This document shows, piece after piece, positions 1 to 6,525 of a stretch of 9,145 nt of DNA (the stretch's first letter is position 1; each line of letters begins with the position of its first letter). The notes under the pieces are model-generated. The model was not told where the DNA came from. It worked only from the letters and a program-made list of their open reading frames with translations, and ran no database searches. Where the stretch lies: NCBI GenBank assembly GCA_003662305.1, contig QMXU01000035.1, positions 1-9,145 of the forward strand. The letters are read 5' to 3'. Made by a program: the position numbers and the translations under genes. Origin of the DNA: Candidatus Hecatellales archaeon (GTDB lineage Archaea > Thermoproteota > Bathyarchaeia > Hecatellales > Hecatellaceae).

Positions 1-1087
1 AGCGTTGGAAGGATTTGAAAAGGTCAAGGCTGACCTCAAAAACAGGTATCACGACCTCTTAAAGGTTGAAGTGGAGAAGGCTGAAAGGGAAGGCTGGATA
101 AGGCTGGCGGAAGAGCTTTCCAGGTTCCGGCCAGCTGAAAACCTTAAAGGAAAAGCTGAAGCCTTCAAGGGTGAAGTTAAAACTTTAGCCTCAGAGGCTC
201 TGAAGCTTAGGGAGCAGCTTTCAACCCTTGAAGACAGGCTTGACAGGGCTAGGGACAAGCTTGTGGAGGCAGGGGTTTCCGAAGCCCTCCTAGAATACCA
301 GTTTAAAGAGCTGGATTCCCAGCTTAAACGGCTCTACCGTGAAATGGAGAAGCTCAGGGAAGACCTTGAAATCGGTAGGGCTGAAGCTGCAAAGGTGGGT
401 CCAAGAGTCTACACGGGCAGAAGCCCGCAGGAGGTAGCTGAAGAGCTTAAAACCGTGAACATTCATCTTTCAACCCTCTCCGATGTTTCTAGGAGGGTTG
501 AGAAGGCATACGAGAAGTTTAGAAGGCTTTACGAGGAGCTTAAAAGCAAAATAGAAGCCCTCGAAGAAAACAAGCGGAAGCTCCTAGAGGAGATAGACGC
601 TAGAAGAGAGGTTTGGATTGGAAAGCTTGAAGAGGTTGTTTCCAGGATTAACCAGGGCTACCAGAGGCTTCTCTCAACCATAGGAGCCACAGGGGAGGTT
701 CGAATAGTCAATCCTCAAAGCTTCGAGAAGGCTGGCTTAGAGCTAACGGTGGGCTTCCATGGGATTCCTCCTGTAAGGCTTGACGCTTACACGCAGAGTG
801 GAGGGGAAAGGTCTACCACCATCATGGCTTTCCTCCTAGCCCTCCAAGAGCATGTCGCCTCTCCCATCAGGGCTGTGGACGAGTTTGACGTGCACATGGA
901 CCCTAAGAACAGGGAGGCTGTGGCACGGCTTATAGTTGAAACCGTTAGAGACAGCCCTGGAACACAATATATAGCAATTACGCCCTGGCACCACCCAGTC
1001 TTTGACGAGGAGGCAAGAGTCATAGTTGTCCAGAAGGTTGGAGGAAAATCGGAGGTAGCCCTGGTTGAAGGAGAAGCCAAGCCTTAG
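1..1087 (+). CDS. SMC5/6-like SMC ATPase, C-terminal part (5' end outside window)
   Basis: This is the C-terminal half of a structural-maintenance-of-chromosomes ATPase. The frame is open at the left edge, so the gene starts upstream and the first in-window TTG (position 5) is not the real start. Numbering from that TTG, residues about 1-225 are charged heptad-like coiled coil. The C-terminal ATPase lobe follows: QSGGERS signature (264-270), Walker B with D292 and catalytic E293 in the string VDEFDVHMD, D-loop D299, and the switch motif QYIAITP (321-327). The QSGGERS signature with the preceding GEV...F...G neck strand looks like Smc5. DEFDVxMD looks like Smc6. Canonical SMC would have LSGGEKS and DEVDAALD. 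The Walker A half, hinge and N-terminal arm lie upstream and cannot be judged. The stop overlaps the next gene by 23 bp. I am confident it is an SMC-type ATPase; assignment to the SMC5/6 branch is an inference from motifs. Confidence 0.85.
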   Translation, partial: ALEGFEKVKADLKNRYHDLLKVEVEKAEREGWIRLAEELSRFRPAENLKGKAEAFKGEVKTLASEALKLREQLSTLEDRLDRARDKLVEAGVSEALLEYQFKELDSQLKRLYREMEKLREDLEIGRAEAAKVGPRVYTGRSPQEVAEELKTVNIHLSTLSDVSRRVEKAYEKFRRLYEELKSKIEALEENKRKLLEEIDARREVWIGKLEEVVSRINQGYQRLLSTIGATGEVRIVNPQSFEKAGLELTVGFHGIPPVRLDAYTQSGGERSTTIMAFLLALQEHVASPIRAVDEFDVHMDPKNREAVARLIVETVRDSPGTQYIAITPWHHPVFDEEARVIVVQKVGGKSEVALVEGEAKP

Positions 1088-1865
1088 CGAGGCCAGAGAC
1101 AGGGCTTTAAGAATAGTTCACCTGTGCAGGGAGGTTGAAGCTAAAGGTTTCAACCCCTTCGAAGTTGACGTTAAAGAAGAGCTTGAAGCTTTACGCAGTC
1201 TCCTCCCCGCTTGGGTGAAACCTTCAAACCTAACCCTCGACGGGGAAGCTTTACGCAGTCTCTCAAAGGTCGTAGAACTCCAAGACGAATGGGTCAGGGT
1301 TAGAAGCAAACTTAGAATCCTAGACCCTGAAACCGTTAAGGCAAGAATCGCCGAGCTGACTGTTCCACAGCTAGCCGAAGTCTTCCTCAAAGCTTGGAGG
1401 CCTACCGTTAAAATCCAGGTTTTAACCTCTGAAAGGCTTAAGGAGGCAGCCTCCTACTGGGCGAGGCTTAAGCCTAGAAGTCTCCCCCCCGAAGCCTTGG
1501 AAGCCCCCAGAATGGTTGAGGCTGAAGTTTCACCTGAAACCGTTAGGGCTTTAGGCTTAACCCTCAGCGGAGACTTCAGAAGAATGCTGGAGGAAACCTT
1601 CCAGAAGCTTTCAGACGAAGCCGAGAAGGCTGGAGGAGAAATATCCTACTGGGACTTCGTCAGGGCTGAAACCTTCAGGGAAACCGTGCTTAAAGCCTAC
1701 ATGGTAAGCTTTCTTGCAACCTACGGCTACGTTCAGCTAACCTTGGACAGGCTTAAAGGAGAGCTTAAGCTCAAGCCTACACCTGAAACCGCTGGGAAGC
1801 CGAGGGGAGAATACTCCATAGCCATACCGCTTGACAAATCCGTGGTAGGCGGTGGAGAAGAATGA
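1065..1865 (+). CDS. Putative kleisin subunit, Nse4-like C-terminal winged helix
   Basis: A 266-aa protein starting at TTG 1065. A GGAGGT ribosome binding site (1051-1056) lies 8 nt upstream, which decides the start inside the end of the SMC gene. The strongest clue is the C-terminal segment at residues about 193-255. It contains SYWDFVR, ETFRETV, SFLATYGYVQL and IAIPL, and it follows the Nse4 C-terminal pattern of an F-V-x-x-x-(S/T)F-x-x-TV helix, then SFL and a short G-containing wing. Kleisin C-terminal winged helices (ScpA, Nse4) dock on the SMC head cap. Residues 1-140 are mostly helical and charged, and no clear ScpA N-terminal motif is visible. Position between an SMC ATPase and a tandem winged-helix protein, with overlapping reading frames on both sides, supports a kleisin role. 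An exact 18-nt in-frame repeat occurs at 1185-1202 and 1245-1262. Another accessory factor of the SMC cannot be excluded. Confidence 0.6.
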   Translation: MKEKPSLSEARDRALRIVHLCREVEAKGFNPFEVDVKEELEALRSLLPAWVKPSNLTLDGEALRSLSKVVELQDEWVRVRSKLRILDPETVKARIAELTVPQLAEVFLKAWRPTVKIQVLTSERLKEAASYWARLKPRSLPPEALEAPRMVEAEVSPETVRALGLTLSGDFRRMLEETFQKLSDEAEKAGGEISYWDFVRAETFRETVLKAYMVSFLATYGYVQLTLDRLKGELKLKPTPETAGKPRGEYSIAIPLDKSVVGGGEE

Positions 1866-2452
1866 GCAGCAGAGATGCTTCCTACGCTAGGAGGGTGAAA
1901 AGAGCCGCCCAGCTTCTCCTCTTCCAGAGGCATAGAACCCCAGGGGTCAAAGGATGGGAGCTGCGGAAAAGCCTCGGGAAAAACTACCTGAAAATCGTTA
2001 AGCTGCTGGACAGCGAGCTTGAAAGGCTGGGGCTCCAAGTTAAAATAGTTCCTGAAGCTTCAGGGGAGACTGGCGGAGACGAGGAGGCCAGACTTGACAG
2101 AGCCCGCTTCCTTGTAACCCTGCGGGGCAGCCTCCCAGCCACCGACGCTCAGTCCTCAGGATGGCGTATAGACGACCTTGCAGCTCTGGCGGCAACCCTC
2201 GCCTACTTGGCTTCCAGGCAGGGTAAGGCTTCGAGGAGTGAAGTTGAAAGGCTTCTCTCTTCCAAGCTTCCCTCGTGGAGGGTTAGCATCGCCCTAGACA
2301 GGTTTGTTAAGCTTGGATACCTGCATGAGGATGAAAACGAGGTTTTAACGGTGGGCTGGAGGACTAGGGCTGAAGTCGACTTGGAAGCCTTAGCAGAATC
2401 CCTGCTAACCATCTCGGAGGAGCCGTTAGAAGCAGGTGAAAGGGAAGACTGA
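1862..2452 (+). CDS. Putative KITE subunit, MAGE/Nse3-like tandem winged-helix protein
   Basis: A 196-aa protein whose ATG overlaps the TGA of the preceding gene (ATGA, 1862-1865). GGTGGAG at 1851-1857 serves as its ribosome binding site. Two winged-helix-like halves are visible. Residues about 8-90 include AAQLLLFQRH, a YLKIVKLLDSELERLGL stretch and the strand FLVTLRG. Residues about 100-180 include the hydrophobic helix DDLAALAATLAYLA, then FVKLGYL and VGWRTRAEVDLEAL (164-177). This order resembles the MAGE homology domain shared by Nse3 and Nse1: helix FP.I...A...L...FGL, strand Y.L, helix LLMVVLSLI, then QGYLE and WGPRA.AE. The last motif corresponds to GWRTRAEVD here. KITE proteins bind the kleisin linker and often DNA in SMC complexes. 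ScpB is the main alternative; the C-terminal motif favours MAGE. It is 4 bp from a convergent gene. Confidence 0.6.
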   Translation: MSSRDASYARRVKRAAQLLLFQRHRTPGVKGWELRKSLGKNYLKIVKLLDSELERLGLQVKIVPEASGETGGDEEARLDRARFLVTLRGSLPATDAQSSGWRIDDLAALAATLAYLASRQGKASRSEVERLLSSKLPSWRVSIALDRFVKLGYLHEDENEVLTVGWRTRAEVDLEALAESLLTISEEPLEAGERED

Positions 2453-2456
2453 ACGT

Positions 2457-2690
2457 TTAGCTTTCAAGGACTATCATGGTCAGGGAAGACCTGTTTTCAG
2501 GTATCTTCCTGATGCTTTTCTCCACGATGTCCCTTAGGGCTGACAGCTCGCTGGTTTCTATTTCCGCTATGATATCGTAGGGTCCGCATATCCTGTAAAC
2601 CCGTTTAACCCCTTCAATGCCTTTTATGGCTTCAGCAACCTTGTCTTCCGTTCCAGGCTTGACCGTTATTAACGTGAAAGCTCTAGCCAA
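2457..2690 (-). CDS. Stand-alone Lrp/AsnC ligand-binding (RAM) domain protein
   Basis: A 77-aa protein with the beta-alpha-beta-beta-alpha-beta pattern of the Lrp/AsnC effector domain and no helix-turn-helix. The segment FTLITVKPGTEDKV, the GV..VY..CG.YD turn (G37-Y39-D40) and the strand IIAEIE are typical. The family forms octameric rings that bind amino acids or other small ligands at subunit interfaces; stand-alone RAM proteins may modulate full-length Lrp regulators or enzymes. The start is TTG at 2690, with GGAG (complement of 2695-2698) 4 nt upstream. The CofE-like gene ends 39 bp upstream on the same strand, so co-transcription is likely, although a separate TATA-like element lies between. 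Its ligand and partner cannot be read from sequence. Confidence 0.85.
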   Translation of the reverse strand: MARAFTLITVKPGTEDKVAEAIKGIEGVKRVYRICGPYDIIAEIETSELSALRDIVEKSIRKIPENRSSLTMIVLES

Positions 2691-2707
2691 CCCTCTCCAC
2701 TTTCACC

Positions 2708-2744
2708 TTTAAAAAATAATTCTCCCAGTTTACATATTAAAGTT
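2708..2744 (-). promoter_or_regulatory. Candidate TATA-type promoter of the RAM-domain gene
   Basis: Two AT-rich elements lie on the minus strand ahead of the TTG at 2690. One reads TTTAATATGTAAA (around 2731-2743), overlapping the end of the CofE-like gene. The other reads ATTATTTTTTAAA (2708-2720). The distal one would place a transcription start near 2712, leaving a short leader that keeps the GGAG. The proximal one would give a nearly leaderless message. Composition contrasts with the GC-richer surroundings, but this is inference. Confidence 0.35.
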
Positions 2745-3632
2745 TCCACGCCTAAAAACAAGCTTTCTAAGCCTTAAAACGACCACGGGATGGTGAGCCA
2801 TTCTTTTAAGCATCAGCCAGGTGACCTCGGTTAAACCTACCCCGAAGCTTTCAGCCATATCCCAAACGTTTTTAGGCTTACCTCTGCTCATGGCCTGATG
2901 AGCCAGCTCAGCCAGCTCCAAGCACTCCTCCACGGTCAGCCTGCCGCCGGGATAACAGGCCTTCGGTGTAGACCTGGGCTTAAGCTTGAAAAGTCTCCCC
3001 AGAACATAGTAGAATATTCCTCCCCCAGTTTTGAAACCTTTAAGGCTTGTGGGGGTTGGCGATAGGTGGAGGCAGCCCAGCGAATAAGTCTTGTCAGAGT
3101 CAACGATTAGAACGCAGGCTTCGACTCCAAGCCTGCTCCTAACGGCTTCATGGATTCTGCGGGCTGCATAAGCCGGGTTTGGAAGGGGAAGGCTTACATA
3201 GGAGGCTGGAAGGTTTGAAGCGTCTATTCCTCCTTCGGAGCCGAACTTTAATGCTTGGAGGATTCCAGCTTTCTCTAGGGCGAGCTGCTTGTGGCGGGCT
3301 CCCTCCTCCCTTGGGTAGCCTCTAAGCCTCCTGAAGGTTTGAGGTTTAAGCCTGCAGAGGGGTCCAAGCAGGTATCCCCAGCCCAGCCTCATCCAAAGGG
3401 ATGCCAGCATTCTCGCAGGCATGCCAGGTCTGATTCCGGCTTCGTCCACGGTTAAGTTCATGGCGGTTGAAACAGCCTTCTCGGATACCGCTATCACATC
3501 GCCGTCGGAGGCTTTCCCCTTAACAGCCTCAGCCACTCTTAAAGCGTAGTCGGTGCCTGGAAGCCAGTAGCCTGTCCTAACCCTGCACAGCCTCTCCACG
3601 AGCGGATGGTTAAGCCTTACCCAACCCTTCAA
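2730..3632 (-). CDS. CofE-like protein (F420-0:gamma-glutamyl ligase family), divergent
   Basis: A 300-aa protein resembling the CofE/FbiB N-terminal fold, which in F420-making organisms adds gamma-linked glutamate to F420-0 using GTP and divalent metal. Visible family landmarks are GDVIAVSEKAVS (44-55), GGIDASN (134-140, D137), the LP.P..YAARRI stretch and the strand VLIVDSDKTYS (174-184), which takes the place of the usual ISDT.GR motif. An acidic residue is kept (D178 or D180) but the GR(P) part is missing, and the C-terminal half (200-300) is not typical of CofE. It may therefore be a paralogue with another acid-amine ligase activity rather than a true F420 enzyme. The TTG start at 3632 is bounded by an in-frame stop at 3642-3644. 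The GGAGG at 3648-3652 is about 15 nt away, further than usual, so the exact start is uncertain. Confidence 0.7.
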   Translation of the reverse strand: MKGWVRLNHPLVERLCRVRTGYWLPGTDYALRVAEAVKGKASDGDVIAVSEKAVSTAMNLTVDEAGIRPGMPARMLASLWMRLGWGYLLGPLCRLKPQTFRRLRGYPREEGARHKQLALEKAGILQALKFGSEGGIDASNLPASYVSLPLPNPAYAARRIHEAVRSRLGVEACVLIVDSDKTYSLGCLHLSPTPTSLKGFKTGGGIFYYVLGRLFKLKPRSTPKACYPGGRLTVEECLELAELAHQAMSRGKPKNVWDMAESFGVGLTEVTWLMLKRMAHHPVVVLRLRKLVFRRGNFNM

Positions 3633-3689
3633 GGCTTCCGGTTAAACCCTCCCCCAGGCTAAGCCCAAAAACTTTTCCCTTCCCCCTCC

Positions 3690-3700
3690 AACTTTAAACT
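3690..3700. promoter_or_regulatory. TATA-like element in the divergent 93-bp intergenic region
   Basis: The 3633-3725 gap separates the divergently transcribed CofE-like and tldD genes. The motif ACTTTAAACT (3691-3700) has a symmetric TTTAAA core. Read leftward it would start a transcript near 3669, which includes the GGAGG at 3648-3652. Read rightward it would give a start near 3720, too close to keep the tldD ribosome binding site. The other AT-rich block, AAAAACTTTT (3667-3676), fits the tldD direction better. Which element serves which gene is not settled. Confidence 0.35.
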
Positions 3701-3704
3701 GAGG

Positions 3705-3722
3705 TTAAGCCTGGAGGCTTAA
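3705..3722. repeat. Perfect palindrome overlapping the tldD ribosome binding site
   Basis: TTAAGCCT (3705-3712) and AGGCTTAA (3715-3722) form an inverted repeat with a 2-nt centre GG. The tldD ribosome binding site GGAGG (3713-3717) lies in the centre and right arm, 8 nt before the TTG start at 3726. It could be an operator for a dimeric regulator, or a small RNA hairpin limiting ribosome access. The arms contain the hexamer AAGCCT/AGGCTT, which is very common across the window, so chance is more likely here than in random DNA. Confidence 0.6.
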
Positions 3723-3725
3723 GGC

Positions 3726-5108
3726 TTGGAGGACGCTCTGCTGAAGGCTTTAGACCGTGGAGGAAGGCTGAAGGCTTCCCTAGTAGAGGCCAGAGGAGAG
3801 GAAGCTGTGAAAACCCTGATAACCGTCAAAGACGGGAAAGTTGAAGTTGCCAGGGAAGGCTTTGACAGCGGAGTTGGAATTCGCATGCTGGCTGGAGGAG
3901 CCTGGGGCTATGCCTCCACCTCGAAGACGGACCATGCCTCCCTTGAGGAGGCTGCTGAGAAAGCCTTCAAGCTTGCCAGGGCTGCCAGCAGAAAAATTAA
4001 AAAGCCTGTCAAGCTGGCGGAGGTTAAGCCTGAACGGGTTAAAGTCCGATGGAAGTTTAAGGTTCACCCTTCAAAGGTTCCCGTGGAAGAGAAGGTTTCA
4101 CTCGCCCTAAACCTAAGCCGAAGCCTCCTAGAGGCTGATAGGAGGGTTAGAAGCTGCACCGTAGAGTACATGGACCTCTCCGTACGCCAGCACATCTACA
4201 CGAGTGAGGGGGCGAGGGTTCTCCAGGAGAAGGTTTACGTTTGGCTTAGGGCTAACCTTTCAGCCTTTGAAGCGGGAGTTTACGCTTCAGCTGGTGAGGA
4301 GGCAGGGGCAAGCCAGGGCTTCGAGTACTTGAATGATGGGAGGCTTGAAGCCTTGAAGGACAGGCTTGCAGGGAGGATTAGAAGCCAGCTGGAGGCTGTG
4401 CTGCCTAAGGGCGGCGTTTACCCTGCTGTCCTAGGCCCCAGCGTTGTAGGGGTTTTCGCCCACGAGTCGCTGGGCCACATGGCTGAGGCTGACCTGGCTC
4501 TCTCCGGCTCCATCCTCTTGGAGCGTATGGGCTTGCAGGTTGCCTCCGAGCATGTTACCATTTTCGATGATGGGGGGCTGGAAGGCTCCTTCGGCTTTCT
4601 CGCCTACGATGATGAGGGGGTTAAGGCTGGCAGAACTGTAATCTTGGAGAGGGGTGTCGTTAAAGGTTTACTTCACAGCCGTGAAACCGCTGGAAGGCTT
4701 GAAGCCCAGCCCACAGGGAACGCTAGGGCTGAAAGCTTCAGGTATGCGCCCCTGGTGAGGATGAGGAATACCTTCATGGCTTCAGGAGACCTAAGCCTCG
4801 AAGAACTGTTGGAGCCTGTGAAGTTTGGATACTACTTGAAGTCTTTGAGGGGAGGCCAGGTTAACATGGATGGAACCTTCCAGGTTGGCGTTCAGGAAGC
4901 CTATGAAATAGTTAAAGGGGAAATCGGGAGGCCTGTGAGAAACCTCTCCATAGGAGGGAACACGCTTGAAACCCTGACAGGTGTTGAAGCCGTAGGAAAA
5001 GACTTCGAACTCTGGCCTGGACGCTGCGGTAAAGGGCAGACGGCCTTCATATGTGATGGAGGGCCTACCATCAGGGTTAAATCCGTTAGAATAGGGGGGA
5101 GAGGATGA
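3726..5108 (+). CDS. tldD: TldD metalloprotease subunit
   Basis: A 460-aa protein, the usual length for TldD, the catalytic subunit of the TldD/TldE zinc metalloprotease. In bacteria this pair trims leader peptides of ribosomally made peptides such as microcin B17 and degrades unfolded peptides; archaeal substrates are less clear. The zinc-binding site HESLGH spans 246-251 (ligands H246 and H251, catalytic E247), followed by MAEAD. The expected third ligand is C434 in GRCGKGQ near the C-terminus, followed by a P-T-I-R-V strand and IGG. The family landmark DDEG is at 295-298 and the Asn/Thr-rich region lies around 345-351. The TTG start at 3726 is supported by GGAGG 8 nt upstream. TldE follows after 3 bp, so the two subunits are surely co-transcribed. 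No key residue appears to be missing. Confidence 0.93.
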   Translation: MEDALLKALDRGGRLKASLVEARGEEAVKTLITVKDGKVEVAREGFDSGVGIRMLAGGAWGYASTSKTDHASLEEAAEKAFKLARAASRKIKKPVKLAEVKPERVKVRWKFKVHPSKVPVEEKVSLALNLSRSLLEADRRVRSCTVEYMDLSVRQHIYTSEGARVLQEKVYVWLRANLSAFEAGVYASAGEEAGASQGFEYLNDGRLEALKDRLAGRIRSQLEAVLPKGGVYPAVLGPSVVGVFAHESLGHMAEADLALSGSILLERMGLQVASEHVTIFDDGGLEGSFGFLAYDDEGVKAGRTVILERGVVKGLLHSRETAGRLEAQPTGNARAESFRYAPLVRMRNTFMASGDLSLEELLEPVKFGYYLKSLRGGQVNMDGTFQVGVQEAYEIVKGEIGRPVRNLSIGGNTLETLTGVEAVGKDFELWPGRCGKGQTAFICDGGPTIRVKSVRIGGRG

Positions 5109-5111
5109 AGC

Positions 5112-6471
5112 ATGGCTGGCAGCAGCCTAAGCCTCCTAGACGCAGCCTTAAAAGCTGTTAAACTCTGCGAAGCCGGGGGAGCTGAAGGCGAAGCCTACCT
5201 AAGCAGAACTAGAACGGTTTCAGCAGCCATAGAAAACGACCAGATCGTCAAGGCTAAAACCGTCTGGGAGGAAGGCTTAGGCCTGAGGGTTTCCCTTCAA
5301 GGCCGAATAGGCTTCTCCTACACCAACAGGCTTAACATGGAAAGCCTGAGGGAAACAGTTAGGAAAGCCTTGAAGCTGGCTAAAGCCTCCCCGCCTGACA
5401 GGCAGTGGAAGGGCTTTCCACCCTCGAAAGCCTGCCAGAAACCCCTGGAAACCTACGATGGCAGGGTGGCTGAAGCCGAGGTTGAAACAGCCGTAGACCT
5501 GGCGTCGGAAATGCTGGAGTCGCCTCTAAGCCTGGACAGGAGGGTTAAAGCCTCGGAGGGAGCTGTAAACCTGACCTACACTAAAAGGGTTTTAGCCAAC
5601 AGCCCAGGCGTCGAGGTGGAAGATGAAGGAACATGGGCAGGCTGCTACCTTGAAGCCCTGGCCAGGGAAGGCTCAAGCACAACTCCAGCCTGCTTCGAGT
5701 TCAACTTTTCCAGGATGCTCAAGCTTAACGTGGCTGAGGTTGGAAGGAAGGCGGCGGAGCTGGCTCTCTCAGCCCCTTGGAGCAGGGAAAACAGAAGGCG
5801 GAAGGACTGCCGTCATCCTAGGCCAGCCTGCACTGCTCTCCATCCTATCCTACACGCTGGTTCCAGCCTTGAAGGCGGACAACGTTCAGAGGGGCAGGTC
5901 TCCGCTTAAAGGGCGAATAGGCGAAAAAGTTTTCTCCCCGCTTTTAACCTTGGTGGACGACGGCCTGCTGGAAGGAGGACTTAACACTTCAAGCTTCGAC
6001 GATGAGGGGGTGCCAAGCCAGCGGACGCCGCTTATCGACCGTGGGGTTCTAATAGGCTTCCTCTACGACCATTACAGGGCTTCCAAGGAGGAGGTTGAAA
6101 GCACCGGGAACGCTGTGAGGCCTGCCTCCTACGCGTCAACCCCGGTGATAGAGCCCTCAAACCTAGTGGTGAAGCCTTCAAGCCTAAGCCCTGAAGGCCT
6201 CCTAGCCGAAACAGGCCGCGGCTTCTATGTCCCCTACGTTCAGGGCGCCCACAGCAGTAACCCTGAAAGCGGAGAGTTCTCGGTGGTGGCAGCTCCGGTG
6301 TGGCTGGTGGAGAAGGGAAGCCTAGCCAGGCCTGTCCGAAGCATAATGCTGGCTGGAACCGTTTACGGGCTGCTGGAAAACCTTTCAGGACTTGCCTCCA
6401 ACGTTAGGGCTTTCGGCTCGCTGGTTGCACCATGGGTTAGCGTGGAGGAAGTCAGAGTTATCGGAGGCTAA
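5112..6471 (+). CDS. tldE: TldE/PmbA partner subunit, interrupted by an apparent +1 frameshift
   Basis: This is the non-catalytic partner of TldD. It has the same fold but no HExxxH, as expected for TldE. It reads in one frame from ATG 5112 (preceded by GAGG at 5101-5104) to about residue 222 (AAELALSAP), then continues in the +1 frame with GAGKTEGGRTAVIL to the stop at 6469-6471. Both halves match family pattern: IENDQI and GLGLRVS early, then TLVDDG, FDDEGVP, STGNAVRP, GAHSSNPESGEFSV and RSIMLAGTVY. Removing one base would give one open frame of about 452 aa, the normal length. The left frame, if not shifted, runs on to a stop at 5907-5909 with unrelated residues. Cause unknown: sequencing error, a true mutation, or recoding. 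The neighbouring tldD is intact. Confidence 0.88.
5773..5791 (+). other. Frameshift site within tldE
   Basis: Frame switches here from the upstream phase to the phase one base later. Short homopolymers in the window are CCCC (5773-5776), GGG (5785-5787) and AAAA (5788-5791). Deleting one C from the first run yields a smooth junction, LALSA followed by LGAGKTEGG. That makes a single-base C insertion the simplest explanation. The exact point cannot be fixed because several positions in this stretch give acceptable protein. Confidence 0.75.
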
Positions 6472-6480
6472 GCCGCTTAA

Positions 6481-6515
6481 GTTTAAGCCGTTTAAAGCGT
6501 AATCCTTAAAGGGTG
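6481..6515 (+). promoter_or_regulatory. Candidate promoter and ribosome binding site before pcm
   Basis: The 54-bp gap between tldE and the methyltransferase gene holds three short TTTAA/TTAAA runs, including GTTTAAG (6481-6487), TTTAAAG (6491-6497) and CTTAAAG (6505-6511). GGGTG (6511-6515) lies 10 nt before the TTG at 6526 and can pair with part of the archaeal anti-Shine-Dalgarno sequence. The TTTAA elements could act as a TATA box, giving pcm some independence from tldDE. Evidence is compositional only. Confidence 0.3.
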
Positions 6516-6525
6516 TTCGCCCCCA

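Noticed and set aside
5..7. TTG as the true start of the SMC gene
   Set aside because: The frame is open to the window edge, and the protein lacks the N-terminal ATPase half, the hinge and the first arm, so the gene begins upstream.
787..1080. Antisense reading frame of 97 codons within the SMC gene
   Set aside because: It lies wholly opposite the most conserved part of the SMC head, and its translation resembles no protein family.
1..1087. Rad50 or canonical SMC/condensin identity
   Set aside because: Rad50 and canonical SMC have LSGGEK signatures, and canonical SMC has a DEVDAALD-type Walker B. This protein has QSGGERS and DEFDVHMD, which fit the SMC5/6 branch better.
2457..2690. Truncated full-length Lrp regulator
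   Set aside because: The gene has its own start and ribosome binding site, and the RAM domain is complete. Stand-alone RAM proteins are common in archaea, so no decay is implied.
3780..4110. Overlapping open frames on both strands within tldD
   Set aside because: Both are compositional shadows of the tldD coding sequence with no ribosome binding site or recognisable motif.
5623..6471. Separate gene starting at 5623 in the second tldE frame
   Set aside because: The first 50 codons are unrelated to any family, and conserved TldE sequence begins only after about 5779. The frame is the downstream half of tldE.
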